From Myroides profundi (GTDB lineage Bacteria > Bacteroidota > Bacteroidia > Flavobacteriales > Flavobacteriaceae), in the NCBI RefSeq assembly GCF_000833025.1, contig NZ_CP010817.1:186001-250000 (forward strand): DNA of 64,000 nucleotides, given 5' to 3'. The position numbers were made by a program, and so were the translations under genes. Of the stretch, positions 53,377-61,912 are shown one piece after another. Below the pieces are notes generated by a model, which made no database searches, had not been told where the DNA came from, and saw only the letters and a program-made list of their open reading frames with translations. Positions within the stretch are counted from its first letter, which is position 1. Every line of letters begins with the position of its first letter.

Positions 53377-53412
53377 GCAAAAAAAAGCCTGCTAGGGGTT
53401 CCTAGCAGGCTT
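53377..53412 (-). terminator. trp operon attenuator terminator
   Basis: A perfect 12-bp stem AAGCCTGCTAGG / CCTAGCAGGCTT with a 4-nt loop. On the minus strand it is followed by eight T residues, between the leader peptide and trpE. Its loop region holds GAACCC (minus strand, 53396-53401), complementary to GGGTTC within the leader ORF (53483-53488), so an alternative fold can disrupt it. Confidence 0.9.
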
Positions 53413-53448
53413 CATCTATATAAAATGTGTATATAATTCTATCTATAA

Positions 53449-53541
53449 CTAATCACAACTTAAATACATAGTACGACCAACCGAACCCTGATAGGATTTA
53501 GCTAGCCACCACCAATTAGTATTTAAAAATTGTGTATTCAC
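53449..53541 (-). CDS. trpL: trp leader peptide with three consecutive Trp codons
   Basis: A 30-codon ORF from GTG (53541) to TAG (53449) between the trp promoter and the terminator at 53385-53412. Codons 10-12 are all TGG (53506-53514), preceded by Asn-Thr-Asn and followed by Leu-Ala-Lys-Ser-Tyr. This is the classical layout of a tryptophan attenuator: a ribosome stalled at the Trp codons when charged tRNA-Trp is scarce would free the following RNA to pair with the terminator arm. GTG is the only start. The downstream Arg-Thr-Met-Tyr-Leu-Ser-Cys-Asp ends the peptide. Confidence 0.85.
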   Translation of the reverse strand: MNTQFLNTNWWWLAKSYQGSVGRTMYLSCD

Positions 53542-53563
53542 TTTTCGTCTTTTGTTATGAGTG

Positions 53564-53592
53564 CTAAATTATACTTTTTTTTAATATCAAAG
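53564..53592 (-). promoter_or_regulatory. trp operon promoter
   Basis: On the minus strand, TTTG (complement of 53588-53591) lies 16 bp before TAATTTAG (complement of 53564-53571), a one-mismatch TAnnTTTG. It would start transcription about 15-20 nt before the leader GTG. Confidence 0.5.
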
Positions 53593-53621
53593 CGTTTTTT
53601 TTCAAAAAAGCTCTTTTTCTC

Positions 53622-54587
53622 TTATTTTTCAGGTGTTTTCGGCTCTTCTAAGATGTTTTTACTCGTAATTAATTCATCTTTAAAAATCGTTTCATAGTAG
53701 AAAATGTCAAAATCTTCTCTTTCGTACTCCGGATTAGCTCCCGTATGAGAGGTAACAAAGGCACCTAATGAAGCAGCTGTTTTTATAATCTGAATAGGAT
53801 CATGCCCGTTCAACTTAGCTGCTAAGAAGCCCGCAAGGTAAGAGTCTCCACTACCTACCGTATCTCTGATCACGATATCAACTGCAGGATAACTATAAAG
53901 CATCTCTTTATTTAAATAAAGTCCTCCCTTATCTCCTTTAGAAATGATAATCTCATCACAGTCAAAGTGTTTTTGAACAAACTTGATAGCGTCTTCTTCT
54001 GTTGTATAAGGTTCTTCAAGATACTCAAGAATCTCTTTTAGTTCGAACTTATTCATCTTTAGTAGATCGGCTTTATGCATCAGTTCTACCACGAATTCTA
54101 ATTCGTAATGAGGAGGTCTAAGATTGACATCGTACACTTTATATTTCGCTACATCTAGCAGTTTATGTAACGTCTCTCTAGTATGGGGAGTTCTACTCGC
54201 TAAGGTACCGAATACAAAGGCATCTGACTGCGCCACTAGATCACTATCTTCTTGCTTAAAGTCGATAAAATCCCAAGCGCTATTCTTTAAAAATTCGTAA
54301 CTAGCTTCATTGTGATCATCGAATGTAGCGAATACTGTACCTGTCTTTTTGGTAGTATCTGTCTGTATGTAGGATGTGCATGCACCTACTTCTTTTAGTC
54401 TAGAAATAATCTTTTGACCTGCGTCATCTGTACCTAATTTGGTAATAATGTGTGAGTCTATTCCCATCTTATGTAGGTGATAAGCTACATTTAAGGGCGC
54501 TCCGCCGATCTTCTTATACGTTGGGAAGATGTCCCAAAGTATTTCACCAAAACAAACTACTATAGGTGCTTTTGCATTATCTGACAT
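53622..54587 (-). CDS. PfkB-family sugar kinase (fructokinase-like)
   Basis: A 321-aa ribokinase-fold enzyme that phosphorylates a sugar with ATP. The N-terminal Gly-Gly-Ala-Pro-Leu-Asn-Val-Ala-Tyr-His near residue 28 and the C-terminal Asp-Thr-Val-Gly-Ser-Gly-Asp-Ser-Tyr-Leu-Ala-Gly-Phe near 243-255, with the catalytic Asp, are typical. Val-Cys-Phe-Gly-Glu-Ile-Leu-Trp-Asp and Lys-Met-Asn-Lys-Phe-Glu suggest a fructokinase, but the substrate is not proven. A single gene upstream of the trp leader. Confidence 0.9.
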   Translation of the reverse strand: MSDNAKAPIVVCFGEILWDIFPTYKKIGGAPLNVAYHLHKMGIDSHIITKLGTDDAGQKIISRLKEVGACTSYIQTDTTKKTGTVFATFDDHNEASYEFLKNSAWDFIDFKQEDSDLVAQSDAFVFGTLASRTPHTRETLHKLLDVAKYKVYDVNLRPPHYELEFVVELMHKADLLKMNKFELKEILEYLEEPYTTEEDAIKFVQKHFDCDEIIISKGDKGGLYLNKEMLYSYPAVDIVIRDTVGSGDSYLAGFLAAKLNGHDPIQIIKTAASLGAFVTSHTGANPEYEREDFDIFYYETIFKDELITSKNILEEPKTPEK

Positions 54588-54813
54588 AAAGGATAAATCT
54601 TATATATAATTAGACTTTACTAAGGTACAAAAATCTTTGTTGATGTTAAATAACGCTATAAATATTCCGTTTAGTATTTGTTTAATATGGATGTTGTTGG
54701 ATTTAAGTGAAAACAGTTGTTTTTAGAAGTTCTATTGATGAGGTTTTAGATAGTAGATGCTTCGGGTAGAGATAGGGTGTGCTTTTGAAAAATGGCCTTT
54801 AACCCATGTAGAT

Positions 54814-54840
54814 ACTGGTTGTTTCCGAATAGCTTCCGAA
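54814..54840 (+). repeat. Dispersed 27-bp repeat, copy 2
   Basis: Matches the reverse complement of 30921-30947 at 25 of 27 positions, with two direct TTCCGAA motifs 11 bp apart. It lies in the 435-bp gap 54588-55022, which holds no gene that I can see; the rest of the gap is low-complexity A/T-rich DNA plus one terminator. Confidence 0.75.
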
Positions 54841-54986
54841 GGATTTGGATTGTGTTTTTTTTAATTAGTTGATAGATAGGTTTTTAAGTGTTTTTAGATA
54901 GTGCAATCTTAGGCAAAAAGAGCAAAGAAGATCAATAAGGGCATAAGGTGGCATTATGAGTCAAATAATTGCGTAAGGGATATAAA

Positions 54987-55017
54987 AAAACACCTCTAGA
55001 TGATACTGAGGTGTTTT
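54987..55017 (-). terminator. Terminator after the Kdo-kinase-like gene
   Basis: AAAACACCTC / GAGGTGTTTT 10-bp stem with an 11-nt loop; the minus strand continues with T residues. Confidence 0.85.
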
Positions 55018-55022
55018 AAACG

Positions 55023-55808
55023 CTATTGATAATACATTTTTTTTACTTTATTCTTTATGGATTTCTTTTTATAAAACCTGTATTGAAACTTGATCGTCTC
55101 TAACCAAAGTTTTATAAACACATCACGTGAGCTCTTACCAATAAGCTCAGCATAATGGGTAGCCATCTTCTCGATATCTTGAATGTTTGTAGTCAAGTGT
55201 GACAAGTTTTTCATTCGATGTGAGAAACTCATCTCTTGGTCAAACTTCATTCTGTTGATATCTACTAGATAAAATTCATGCGAACCATCTTCTCTTACTT
55301 TTATCAAAGTGTTACCTGGTGAATGGTCTAAGAAATTAATACCATTCTCATGTAATTTAAAAGAGAATTCAACGAACTCCTCAAGGACTCTCTCCCTGTT
55401 AGGACAATCTTGGTTCTGTGCTAGATCCCTATAAGTGATATCTGTATCAATAAATTCTGATATGTAGTATGAGTTTCTTAATGCGCCTTTAGAGACGTAT
55501 TCAAAATAAGCAATCGAATGTGGAGCATTGATTCCTAGATTGTGTAATCTTTCAGCGTTTTCAAATGATCTCAGACCTTTAGACTTACGTATATTTCGGT
55601 ATACATACCTATTGATAAGATTGGGTTTCTTAAAGGATTTAATAGCAACCTTCTGACCCGTAGATAAGACTACAAGCTTGATACTATTTCTAGTTCCTTT
55701 AGCGATATAAGTATCTATTTCGTCATAGGCTTCAATGATTTCCGTTAGTTCCTTTTTAAGGTTTTGATATTGAGTGTGTATTATCGCATTTACTTTCAAC
55801 TTCTTCAT
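55023..55808 (-). CDS. Lipopolysaccharide (Kdo/heptose) kinase-like protein
   Basis: A 261-aa protein of the eukaryotic-like kinase superfamily, Kdo/WaaP group, which phosphorylates sugars of the lipopolysaccharide core. The ATP-lysine is likely in Val-Ala-Ile-Lys-Ser-Phe-Lys near residue 56. The catalytic loop is Phe-Leu-Asp-His-Ser-Pro-Gly-Asn-Thr-Leu near 159-168 (HxxN type), and the metal-binding Asp is in Leu-Val-Asp-Ile-Asn-Arg near 183. No membrane segment is visible. It stands alone, with about 435 and 490 bp of non-coding DNA on its two sides. Confidence 0.85.
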   Translation of the reverse strand: MKKLKVNAIIHTQYQNLKKELTEIIEAYDEIDTYIAKGTRNSIKLVVLSTGQKVAIKSFKKPNLINRYVYRNIRKSKGLRSFENAERLHNLGINAPHSIAYFEYVSKGALRNSYYISEFIDTDITYRDLAQNQDCPNRERVLEEFVEFSFKLHENGINFLDHSPGNTLIKVREDGSHEFYLVDINRMKFDQEMSFSHRMKNLSHLTTNIQDIEKMATHYAELIGKSSRDVFIKLWLETIKFQYRFYKKKSIKNKVKKMYYQ

Positions 55809-56301
55809 ATAAAAAGTAATTACAATTAAGGTCTAAAGATAAAGAATGCTTAGGAAACGAAATTATTAATCTAAAGGATTTAAGTTCTTGTTATTCAGTA
55901 TGTTGATTTGTGTTTGTACTTGTTTTATGAAGGATTTAGCATTTGTTTTTTTTATGCTTTTTAACTGATTTAATGCTTATAATTAGATATTGGTCGTGAT
56001 AAGTTTTATTAAGTCTAGATAATTGTCACAAGTGCTGATTTAGAATAAAATGAACGTGATGAAATGCGAGTTTTTTTAGTTTTTTGAAGTTATACGGAAT
56101 TAGATAGAAATGTCTTAAAAAGATGTGCTTTTTAAAATTAAATGTCTTTTAAATGAAAATTAAACAAAATAATAACCACCTATATTTTTGTGGGTTTTGG
56201 TTGTATTACACTGATTGTGATATAGGTGATAAAAAAAGGTGGCGTTTTATTAATAAAACGCCACCTTTAGGGTAATCTATCGAGTTGTTATTTATTTTGT
56301 T
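55809..56301. other. Gene-free AT-rich interval with an inverted repeat
   Basis: I see no credible gene in these 493 bp. CACCTATAT (56177-56185) and ATATAGGTG (56221-56229) form a 9-bp inverted repeat just before the complex I terminator at 56236-56269. Confidence 0.5.
56236..56269 (-). terminator. Terminator after nuoN
   Basis: A perfect 16-bp stem, arms AAAGGTGGCGTTTTAT and ATAAAACGCCACCTTT, then a T run on the minus strand. It closes the complex I operon. Confidence 0.95.
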
Positions 56302-57675
56302 CTAATTGAATAGGTTTAAAAGAATCGATGGACATAGACCAATAACGATATTAATCACGATCGCAGTAACTCCTACAATCTTGTATGTTAATGGTACTTG
56401 GATATGTTCTGTCTCTTCTTCAGTAGAAGCATACATTCCAATGATTACTTTTAGGTAGTAATAGATACTGATAAATGAGTTAATCACCCCGAAGATAACT
56501 AATGCTATAAATCCATTACTTATCGCCTGTGAGAATAAGAAGAACTTACCAAAGAATCCTGCAAAAATAGGTATACCTCCCATAGATAATAACGCTATAG
56601 AAAGGATAACTGCTAGAAGAGGGTTCTTCTTCGCTAATCCATTGAAGTTAGATATTTGTTCGTTTTCTTTATTCTTTGTTACGATGATTAATACAGTGAA
56701 TGCTGCTATACCTGCTACAGCATACGCTGATGCGTAGTAGAATAGGTTAGCCGATGCTGTACCTAATGCTGTAAGTGCCATCATCATGAATCCTGCATGC
56801 GAGATACCTGAATAGGCTAATAGACGCTTCATATTATCTTGACGAATAGCCATGATATTACCTACCGTCATCGTTAGAATAGCGATCACTACGATTACGT
56901 TGATATATTGACTTGGCATATCTACTAATAAGTACATGCTTAGTCTGTACAGCGTTGCTACAGCAGCTACTTTAACTAATGTACTCATCAATGCTGTAGT
57001 AAGACTAGGTGCTCCTTGGTACACGTCTGGTGCCCAGAAGTGGAATGGAACAGCTGCTATCTTAAATAACATACCTATGATAATCATCGTAGTCCCTAGA
57101 GAATACCATATCGGTAATGCTCCTGCTAGTGCTACTTCTTTTATTCTAACTACGTCAAATGACCCTGTAGCTCCATAGATTAAAGCAATACCGAATAATA
57201 CTACTCCTGAAGCAAATGATCCTAAAAGGAAATACTTCATCGCAGCTTCGTTACTCTTAATGTTCTTGCGATCTGTACCACATAGAATGTATAATGTGAT
57301 AGAAAGGATCTCAAGTCCTAGGAAGAACATAGCCATATTACCAAAGCTTACCATACATATCGCTCCCATTAAAAGGAAAAGCTTTAATGAGATATAGTCT
57401 GATATCTTTGAGAATTCTGTTTTATAAAAATCTTTACTTAATGCTACTAAGAAAATAGTTAGGGCTATAAATAAAGATGAAAATGCGGTAGAAAATTTAG
57501 TGCTTACAAACATATTGTTATAATATGCTTGTACCACATCAATATTGCATACAGTATATCCCAGGATACCTAGTAATCCTAAAAGTGTCGCAGGAATGAC
57601 TACTTTGCGCAAATTGATGATTTCTAGTACAAGTACTAAAACCGCTAATACTCCAATTGCTATTAATGTATTCAT
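56302..57675 (-). CDS. nuoN: NADH-quinone oxidoreductase subunit N
   Basis: A 457-aa antiporter-like, proton-pumping membrane subunit of complex I with about 14 helices. Typical residues include Lys in Met-Leu-Phe-Lys-Ile-Ala-Ala-Val-Pro-Phe-His-Phe-Trp-Ala-Pro-Asp-Val-Tyr-Gln-Gly near residue 204-222 and Arg-Gln-Asp-Asn-Met-Lys-Arg-Leu-Leu-Ala-Tyr-Ser near 285. The last nuo gene of the operon; the 54-bp gap from nuoM is the largest within it, and a terminator follows. Confidence 0.96.
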   Translation of the reverse strand: MNTLIAIGVLAVLVLVLEIINLRKVVIPATLLGLLGILGYTVCNIDVVQAYYNNMFVSTKFSTAFSSLFIALTIFLVALSKDFYKTEFSKISDYISLKLFLLMGAICMVSFGNMAMFFLGLEILSITLYILCGTDRKNIKSNEAAMKYFLLGSFASGVVLFGIALIYGATGSFDVVRIKEVALAGALPIWYSLGTTMIIIGMLFKIAAVPFHFWAPDVYQGAPSLTTALMSTLVKVAAVATLYRLSMYLLVDMPSQYINVIVVIAILTMTVGNIMAIRQDNMKRLLAYSGISHAGFMMMALTALGTASANLFYYASAYAVAGIAAFTVLIIVTKNKENEQISNFNGLAKKNPLLAVILSIALLSMGGIPIFAGFFGKFFLFSQAISNGFIALVIFGVINSFISIYYYLKVIIGMYASTEEETEHIQVPLTYKIVGVTAIVINIVIGLCPSILLNLFN

Positions 57676-57729
57676 TTGTTTTATTTTGGAATTAAATTCA
57701 TCAGTTATGTACTGACTCCTTACTATTTA

Positions 57730-59163
57730 TTACTTAATATAAGACATTATTTCAACCAAACTAGGTGTGATCAAGTCAGATAATGGCTGTGGGAATATAC
57801 CGAAGAATATAACAGCTACTGCTAATACACCTAAGATCACCACTTCTTTAGTATCTACATCTGCAAATACTTTAGTGTTAGTCTCTCCTAACATCGACTT
57901 TTGGAACATTCTAAGCATATAGAATGCACCTAAGATAATAGAGGTACCACCGATGATAGCATACCATATATTCACTTGTGATAATCCTAAAAGCAAGTTG
58001 AATTCTCCAATGAAACTGAATGTTCCTGGTAATCCTATTGAAGCAAACATTAAGATCATGAATAATGAAGCGAATTTAGGAGCTTGTTGTCTAATACCTC
58101 CCATTTCACCAATCATTCTAGTCTGGTAACGTTTGTAAATAATCTCTGCTACGTAGAATAAACCTACGATAACGAATCCGTGTGCTATCATTTGTAAAAC
58201 AGCTCCTCTTAATCCGTCTAATGTCAATGAATATGCTCCTGCTGCAATAAGACCTACGTGAGCTAATGAAGAATATGCAAAGAATCTTTTGATATTCGAC
58301 TGTTTTAGTGCAACGATAGAACCATATACTACACCAATGATACACAGTACTAAGATAGTAGGCATTACTTCTTTTGCTGCTATTGGAGAGATTGGTAATT
58401 GCCAACGGATGATAGAGTATAACCCCATCTTAAGCATGATACCAGCTAATAACATTGTTCCTACTGTAGGCGCTTTCTCATAAGTAGAAGCCTGCCATGT
58501 GTGGAATGGGAATACAGGAATCTTAATCGCATAAGCAATGAAAAATGCTAAGAAGATCCAGTACTGTTCTGTAGCCGATAGTTTAGCATTATACAGGTCA
58601 ATTAGCATAAAGCTACCAGCACGTTGGTATAGATAGATAAATCCAACTAACATGAATAATGAACCTGCAAATGTGTAAATAAAGAACTTAAAGATTGCTT
58701 TCTTACGTGCTTCGAAACTGTCATTCCCCCATAATAAAGCAATGAAGTAAATAGGTAGTAATGATAACTCCCAGAAGATGTAATATAAGAATCCATCAGA
58801 TGCTAAGAATGTACCTGTCATAGCGAATGACATAAACATTACTAATGCATAGAATGCATTAGATTTCTCTATGTGATCTCCTAATGATGATAATATAATC
58901 ACAGGAGTTAATGCTGTCGTTAATAAAACTAAAGCTAATCCTAAACCATCTGCTTTAAAGGCTAAATGAATATTAGGGTTAGTCATCCATTGCGTTACAT
59001 ATCCTGTGTCAACCCCAGAATTATGTGAACAGATTAGAACTAAAGTTTCTACAAAAGCAACTAGTCCGAATAACAAGGCTACTTTAGCAGCTGATTGTTT
59101 ACCTACTAAGTAGGTCGCTATAGCTCCGACTAATAACGTTAATAATAATATAGTTACGTTCAT
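57730..59163 (-). CDS. nuoM: NADH-quinone oxidoreductase subunit M
   Basis: A 477-aa antiporter-like subunit. Signature regions are Phe-Leu-Tyr-Tyr-Ile-Phe-Trp-Glu-Leu-Ser-Leu-Leu-Pro near residue 125 (the Glu of helix 5), Lys-Ile-Pro-Val-Phe-Pro-Phe-His-Thr-Trp near 215, and Lys-Gln-Ser-Asn-Ile-Lys-Arg-Phe-Phe-Ala-Tyr-Ser-Ser near 287. It pumps protons with NuoL and NuoN. Gap to nuoL is 9 bp. Confidence 0.96.
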   Translation of the reverse strand: MNVTILLLTLLVGAIATYLVGKQSAAKVALLFGLVAFVETLVLICSHNSGVDTGYVTQWMTNPNIHLAFKADGLGLALVLLTTALTPVIILSSLGDHIEKSNAFYALVMFMSFAMTGTFLASDGFLYYIFWELSLLPIYFIALLWGNDSFEARKKAIFKFFIYTFAGSLFMLVGFIYLYQRAGSFMLIDLYNAKLSATEQYWIFLAFFIAYAIKIPVFPFHTWQASTYEKAPTVGTMLLAGIMLKMGLYSIIRWQLPISPIAAKEVMPTILVLCIIGVVYGSIVALKQSNIKRFFAYSSLAHVGLIAAGAYSLTLDGLRGAVLQMIAHGFVIVGLFYVAEIIYKRYQTRMIGEMGGIRQQAPKFASLFMILMFASIGLPGTFSFIGEFNLLLGLSQVNIWYAIIGGTSIILGAFYMLRMFQKSMLGETNTKVFADVDTKEVVILGVLAVAVIFFGIFPQPLSDLITPSLVEIMSYIK

Positions 59164-59172
59164 CTCTCTAAG

Positions 59173-61065
59173 TTATCTTGCAATGAATAAATAATATAAA
59201 ATCAAACAGATTCCGAATACGAAGGCAAATAAGTACAATCCGATATTACCGTTTTGAGCTTTTTTACCTTGTAGAGATAATCCGTCTGCTATCTTTCCTA
59301 AACCAAATATAGTTCCTGATAAAGCTACTTCTACTACATCTCTTAGGAATGTAGCTAGTGTGTAGATAGGGTTTACAATTACTTTTTGATAGATTTCATC
59401 AATGTAGTATTTGTTGTAAAGTACTTTATGGAAACCAACGATTTGTTCGTCTTCTTGAGGTACTTCATTTTTACTAATGTACTTAGAGTAAGCAAGACCT
59501 AGTCCGATTAAGAAACCAATAGTAGCAACTCCCATTAAGATATATTCTAATGTACCTAATTCATGACTGTGTTTAGTCACTGTATTTACGATAACAGGTT
59601 TAAGATATTCGTTTAACCAAGAGTTTCCATTACCAGGTAAGCTGATAAGTCCTCCAACTACAGAAAGTACAGCTAATACTACTAATGGTGTAGTCATAGC
59701 AGCAGGGCTTTCGTGTAAGTGGTTCTTTTGTTCTTGAGTTCCTCTAAAGTTCTTTTTGAATGTCAAGAAGAATAGACGGAACATATAGAAAGCTGTCATA
59801 ATAGACGCTAATGAACCAATAATGTATAATACAGTATTGTGTTTAAACGCTGTTAATAAGATCTCATCTTTAGAGAAGAACCCTGAGAAGAATGGGAATC
59901 CTGAGATAGCTAATGTAGCGATTAAGAACGTTAAGTAAGTTATTTTCATGAATGGCTGTAGACCTCCCATTTTACGCATATCTTGTTCTCCACCCATAGC
60001 GTGTATAACTGATCCTGATCCAAGGAATAAACAAGCTTTAAAGAAAGCGTGTGTGATCACGTGGAATACTGCAATCTCATAAGCTCCAAAACCAATAGCC
60101 ATAAACATTAACCCTAATTGTGATACTGTAGAGTAAGCAAGTACTTTTTTGATATCGTTTTGTACAAGACCAATAGTTGCTGCGAATAAAGCAGTGAATG
60201 CTCCAACGATAGCGATTATGTTTTGAATATGAGGTACAAGATCAAATACAAAGTTTAATCTAGTGATTAAGAATATACCTGCAGTTACCATCGTAGCAGC
60301 GTGGATTAATGCAGATACAGGAGTTGGTCCTGCCATCGCGTCTGGTAACCAAGTGTACAAAGGTATCTGTGCACTCTTACCAACTGCTCCAATGAAAAGA
60401 GCTAAAGCAGCATATCCAATCCAAGTATTTACTTGATGGTTAGTTCCACTTAGAATAGCTTCTTTAATTGTCATATAGTCTAACGACTGGAATAAGAATG
60501 CTAAAATGAATACCCCTATTAGGAAACCTAAATCTCCTATACGGTTCATGATAAATGCCTTCTTAGCTGCGTCGTTATATGATTGGTTCTTATGCCAGAA
60601 TCCGATAAGTAAGTATGAACAAAGTCCTACACCTTCCCAACCAATAAATGTGATTAGTAAGTTGCTTCCTGTAACTAATAAAATCATGAAGAAGATAAAT
60701 AAGTTCAGGTAAGCAAAGAACTTTCCATAGTTCTCATCACCTTTCATATAGCTAGTAGAGTACCAGTGTATCAGTGTACCAATACCTGTAACAAATAATA
60801 ACCATAACAATGAAAGTTGATCTAATAAGAATCCGAAAGAGATATCAAATCTCGTTGTTGACATCCAATTAAATAAGTCAACTTGTATTGGTTCACCTGT
60901 ACCGTTTACTTGTACAAATGCAATTACTGTAATAATGAATGAAATTAAAACTGCAAGGGTAGCAATCATTCCAGCACTATTACCTAATTTCTTTCCGAAG
61001 AAAATATTAACTAGTGACCCTAATAAAGGAGCCAATAATAAAAGTAAAATTACGTTCGTATCCAT
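59173..61065 (-). CDS. nuoL: NADH-quinone oxidoreductase subunit L
   Basis: A 630-aa antiporter-like subunit whose long lateral helix and C-terminal anchor extend along the membrane arm. Visible: Phe-Ile-Gly-Trp-Glu-Gly-Val-Gly-Leu-Cys-Ser near residue 135, Lys-Ser-Ala-Gln-Ile-Pro-Leu-Tyr-Thr-Trp-Leu-Pro-Asp-Ala-Met near 227, and Asp-Ile-Lys-Lys-Val-Leu-Ala-Tyr-Ser-Thr-Val near 302. The C-terminal 60 residues contain a further helix typical of NuoL. Gap to nuoK is 6 bp. Confidence 0.97.
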   Translation of the reverse strand: MDTNVILLLLLAPLLGSLVNIFFGKKLGNSAGMIATLAVLISFIITVIAFVQVNGTGEPIQVDLFNWMSTTRFDISFGFLLDQLSLLWLLFVTGIGTLIHWYSTSYMKGDENYGKFFAYLNLFIFFMILLVTGSNLLITFIGWEGVGLCSYLLIGFWHKNQSYNDAAKKAFIMNRIGDLGFLIGVFILAFLFQSLDYMTIKEAILSGTNHQVNTWIGYAALALFIGAVGKSAQIPLYTWLPDAMAGPTPVSALIHAATMVTAGIFLITRLNFVFDLVPHIQNIIAIVGAFTALFAATIGLVQNDIKKVLAYSTVSQLGLMFMAIGFGAYEIAVFHVITHAFFKACLFLGSGSVIHAMGGEQDMRKMGGLQPFMKITYLTFLIATLAISGFPFFSGFFSKDEILLTAFKHNTVLYIIGSLASIMTAFYMFRLFFLTFKKNFRGTQEQKNHLHESPAAMTTPLVVLAVLSVVGGLISLPGNGNSWLNEYLKPVIVNTVTKHSHELGTLEYILMGVATIGFLIGLGLAYSKYISKNEVPQEDEQIVGFHKVLYNKYYIDEIYQKVIVNPIYTLATFLRDVVEVALSGTIFGLGKIADGLSLQGKKAQNGNIGLYLFAFVFGICLILYYLFIAR

Positions 61066-61071
61066 GCGGAA

Positions 61072-61392
61072 TTATCCTTTTAAGTTTTTTAATTTATCAA
61101 TATCAATTGATCCAATATTTCTGTATATCGTTACTAATATCGCTAGTCCTACTGCAACTTCTGCTGCTGCTACCGCCATAGTAAAGAATACGAATACCTG
61201 TCCTTGTGCATCTTGATGATAAGTAGAGAACGCTACTAATAGCATATTAGCAGAGTTCAACATAATCTCGATACACATAAACATTACAATTGCGTTACGT
61301 CTATATAGAATACCAAATACTCCGATGCAGAATAAAATGATCGATAAGTAAATGTATCTGTCTATACCAATTATTTCAATTACATTCTCCAT
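61072..61392 (-). CDS. nuoK: NADH-quinone oxidoreductase subunit K
   Basis: A 106-aa three-helix membrane subunit. Conserved residues are visible in Phe-Met-Cys-Ile-Glu-Ile-Met-Leu-Asn-Ser-Ala-Asn near residue 35 (the essential Glu) and Ala-Val-Ala-Ala-Ala-Glu-Val-Ala-Val-Gly-Leu-Ala near 73 (second Glu). It lies 2 bp after nuoJ and 6 bp before nuoL. Confidence 0.97.
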   Translation of the reverse strand: MENVIEIIGIDRYIYLSIILFCIGVFGILYRRNAIVMFMCIEIMLNSANMLLVAFSTYHQDAQGQVFVFFTMAVAAAEVAVGLAILVTIYRNIGSIDIDKLKNLKG

Positions 61393-61394
61393 AA

Positions 61395-61910
61395 TTATGC
61401 TTCTTTATCAGTTTTGTCCTTTTTAGAGATTAGTACTGCACCTATCATAGATAATAATAATAGAACAGCTACCATTTCGAAAGGCATTACGTATTCATTT
61501 AATAATACTTTACCTAGTACTTGTACTGATTGGAAGTCTTGTCCATGAGTTGCGTATTGCAATTCGTAAGTTTGAGCTCCACGCATAGTAATAGAAAGCA
61601 ATAATAAACCTACTAAACAGAAAGCTATTGTAGCAACAACTTTAGTGATAAAAGGTTTAGAGACTTCATGGCTTATATTTAAGTTCATTAACATGATTGT
61701 AAATAGCATTAAAATCATGATAGCACCAGAGTAAACCATAATGTGTACCATTCCTAAAAACTGTGAGTTTAATAGAATGTAGTGTCCAGCTATTGAAAAG
61801 AAACTCACTACTAACCATAGAGCACTATGGATAGGGTTTTTGCTCAATAGGGTAAGTACTGCACTTCCGAGTGTTATAGTCGAAAGAATATAAAATAATA
61901 TTTCTACCAT
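61395..61910 (-). CDS. nuoJ: NADH-quinone oxidoreductase subunit J
   Basis: A 171-aa membrane subunit with five helices. The conserved pi-bulge region Val-Tyr-Ser-Gly-Ala-Ile-Met-Ile-Leu-Met-Leu-Phe near residue 60 is present. It lies between nuoI and nuoK with 2-bp gaps, which points to coupled translation. Confidence 0.95.
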   Translation of the reverse strand: MVEILFYILSTITLGSAVLTLLSKNPIHSALWLVVSFFSIAGHYILLNSQFLGMVHIMVYSGAIMILMLFTIMLMNLNISHEVSKPFITKVVATIAFCLVGLLLLSITMRGAQTYELQYATHGQDFQSVQVLGKVLLNEYVMPFEMVAVLLLLSMIGAVLISKKDKTDKEA

Positions 61911-61912
61911 GA

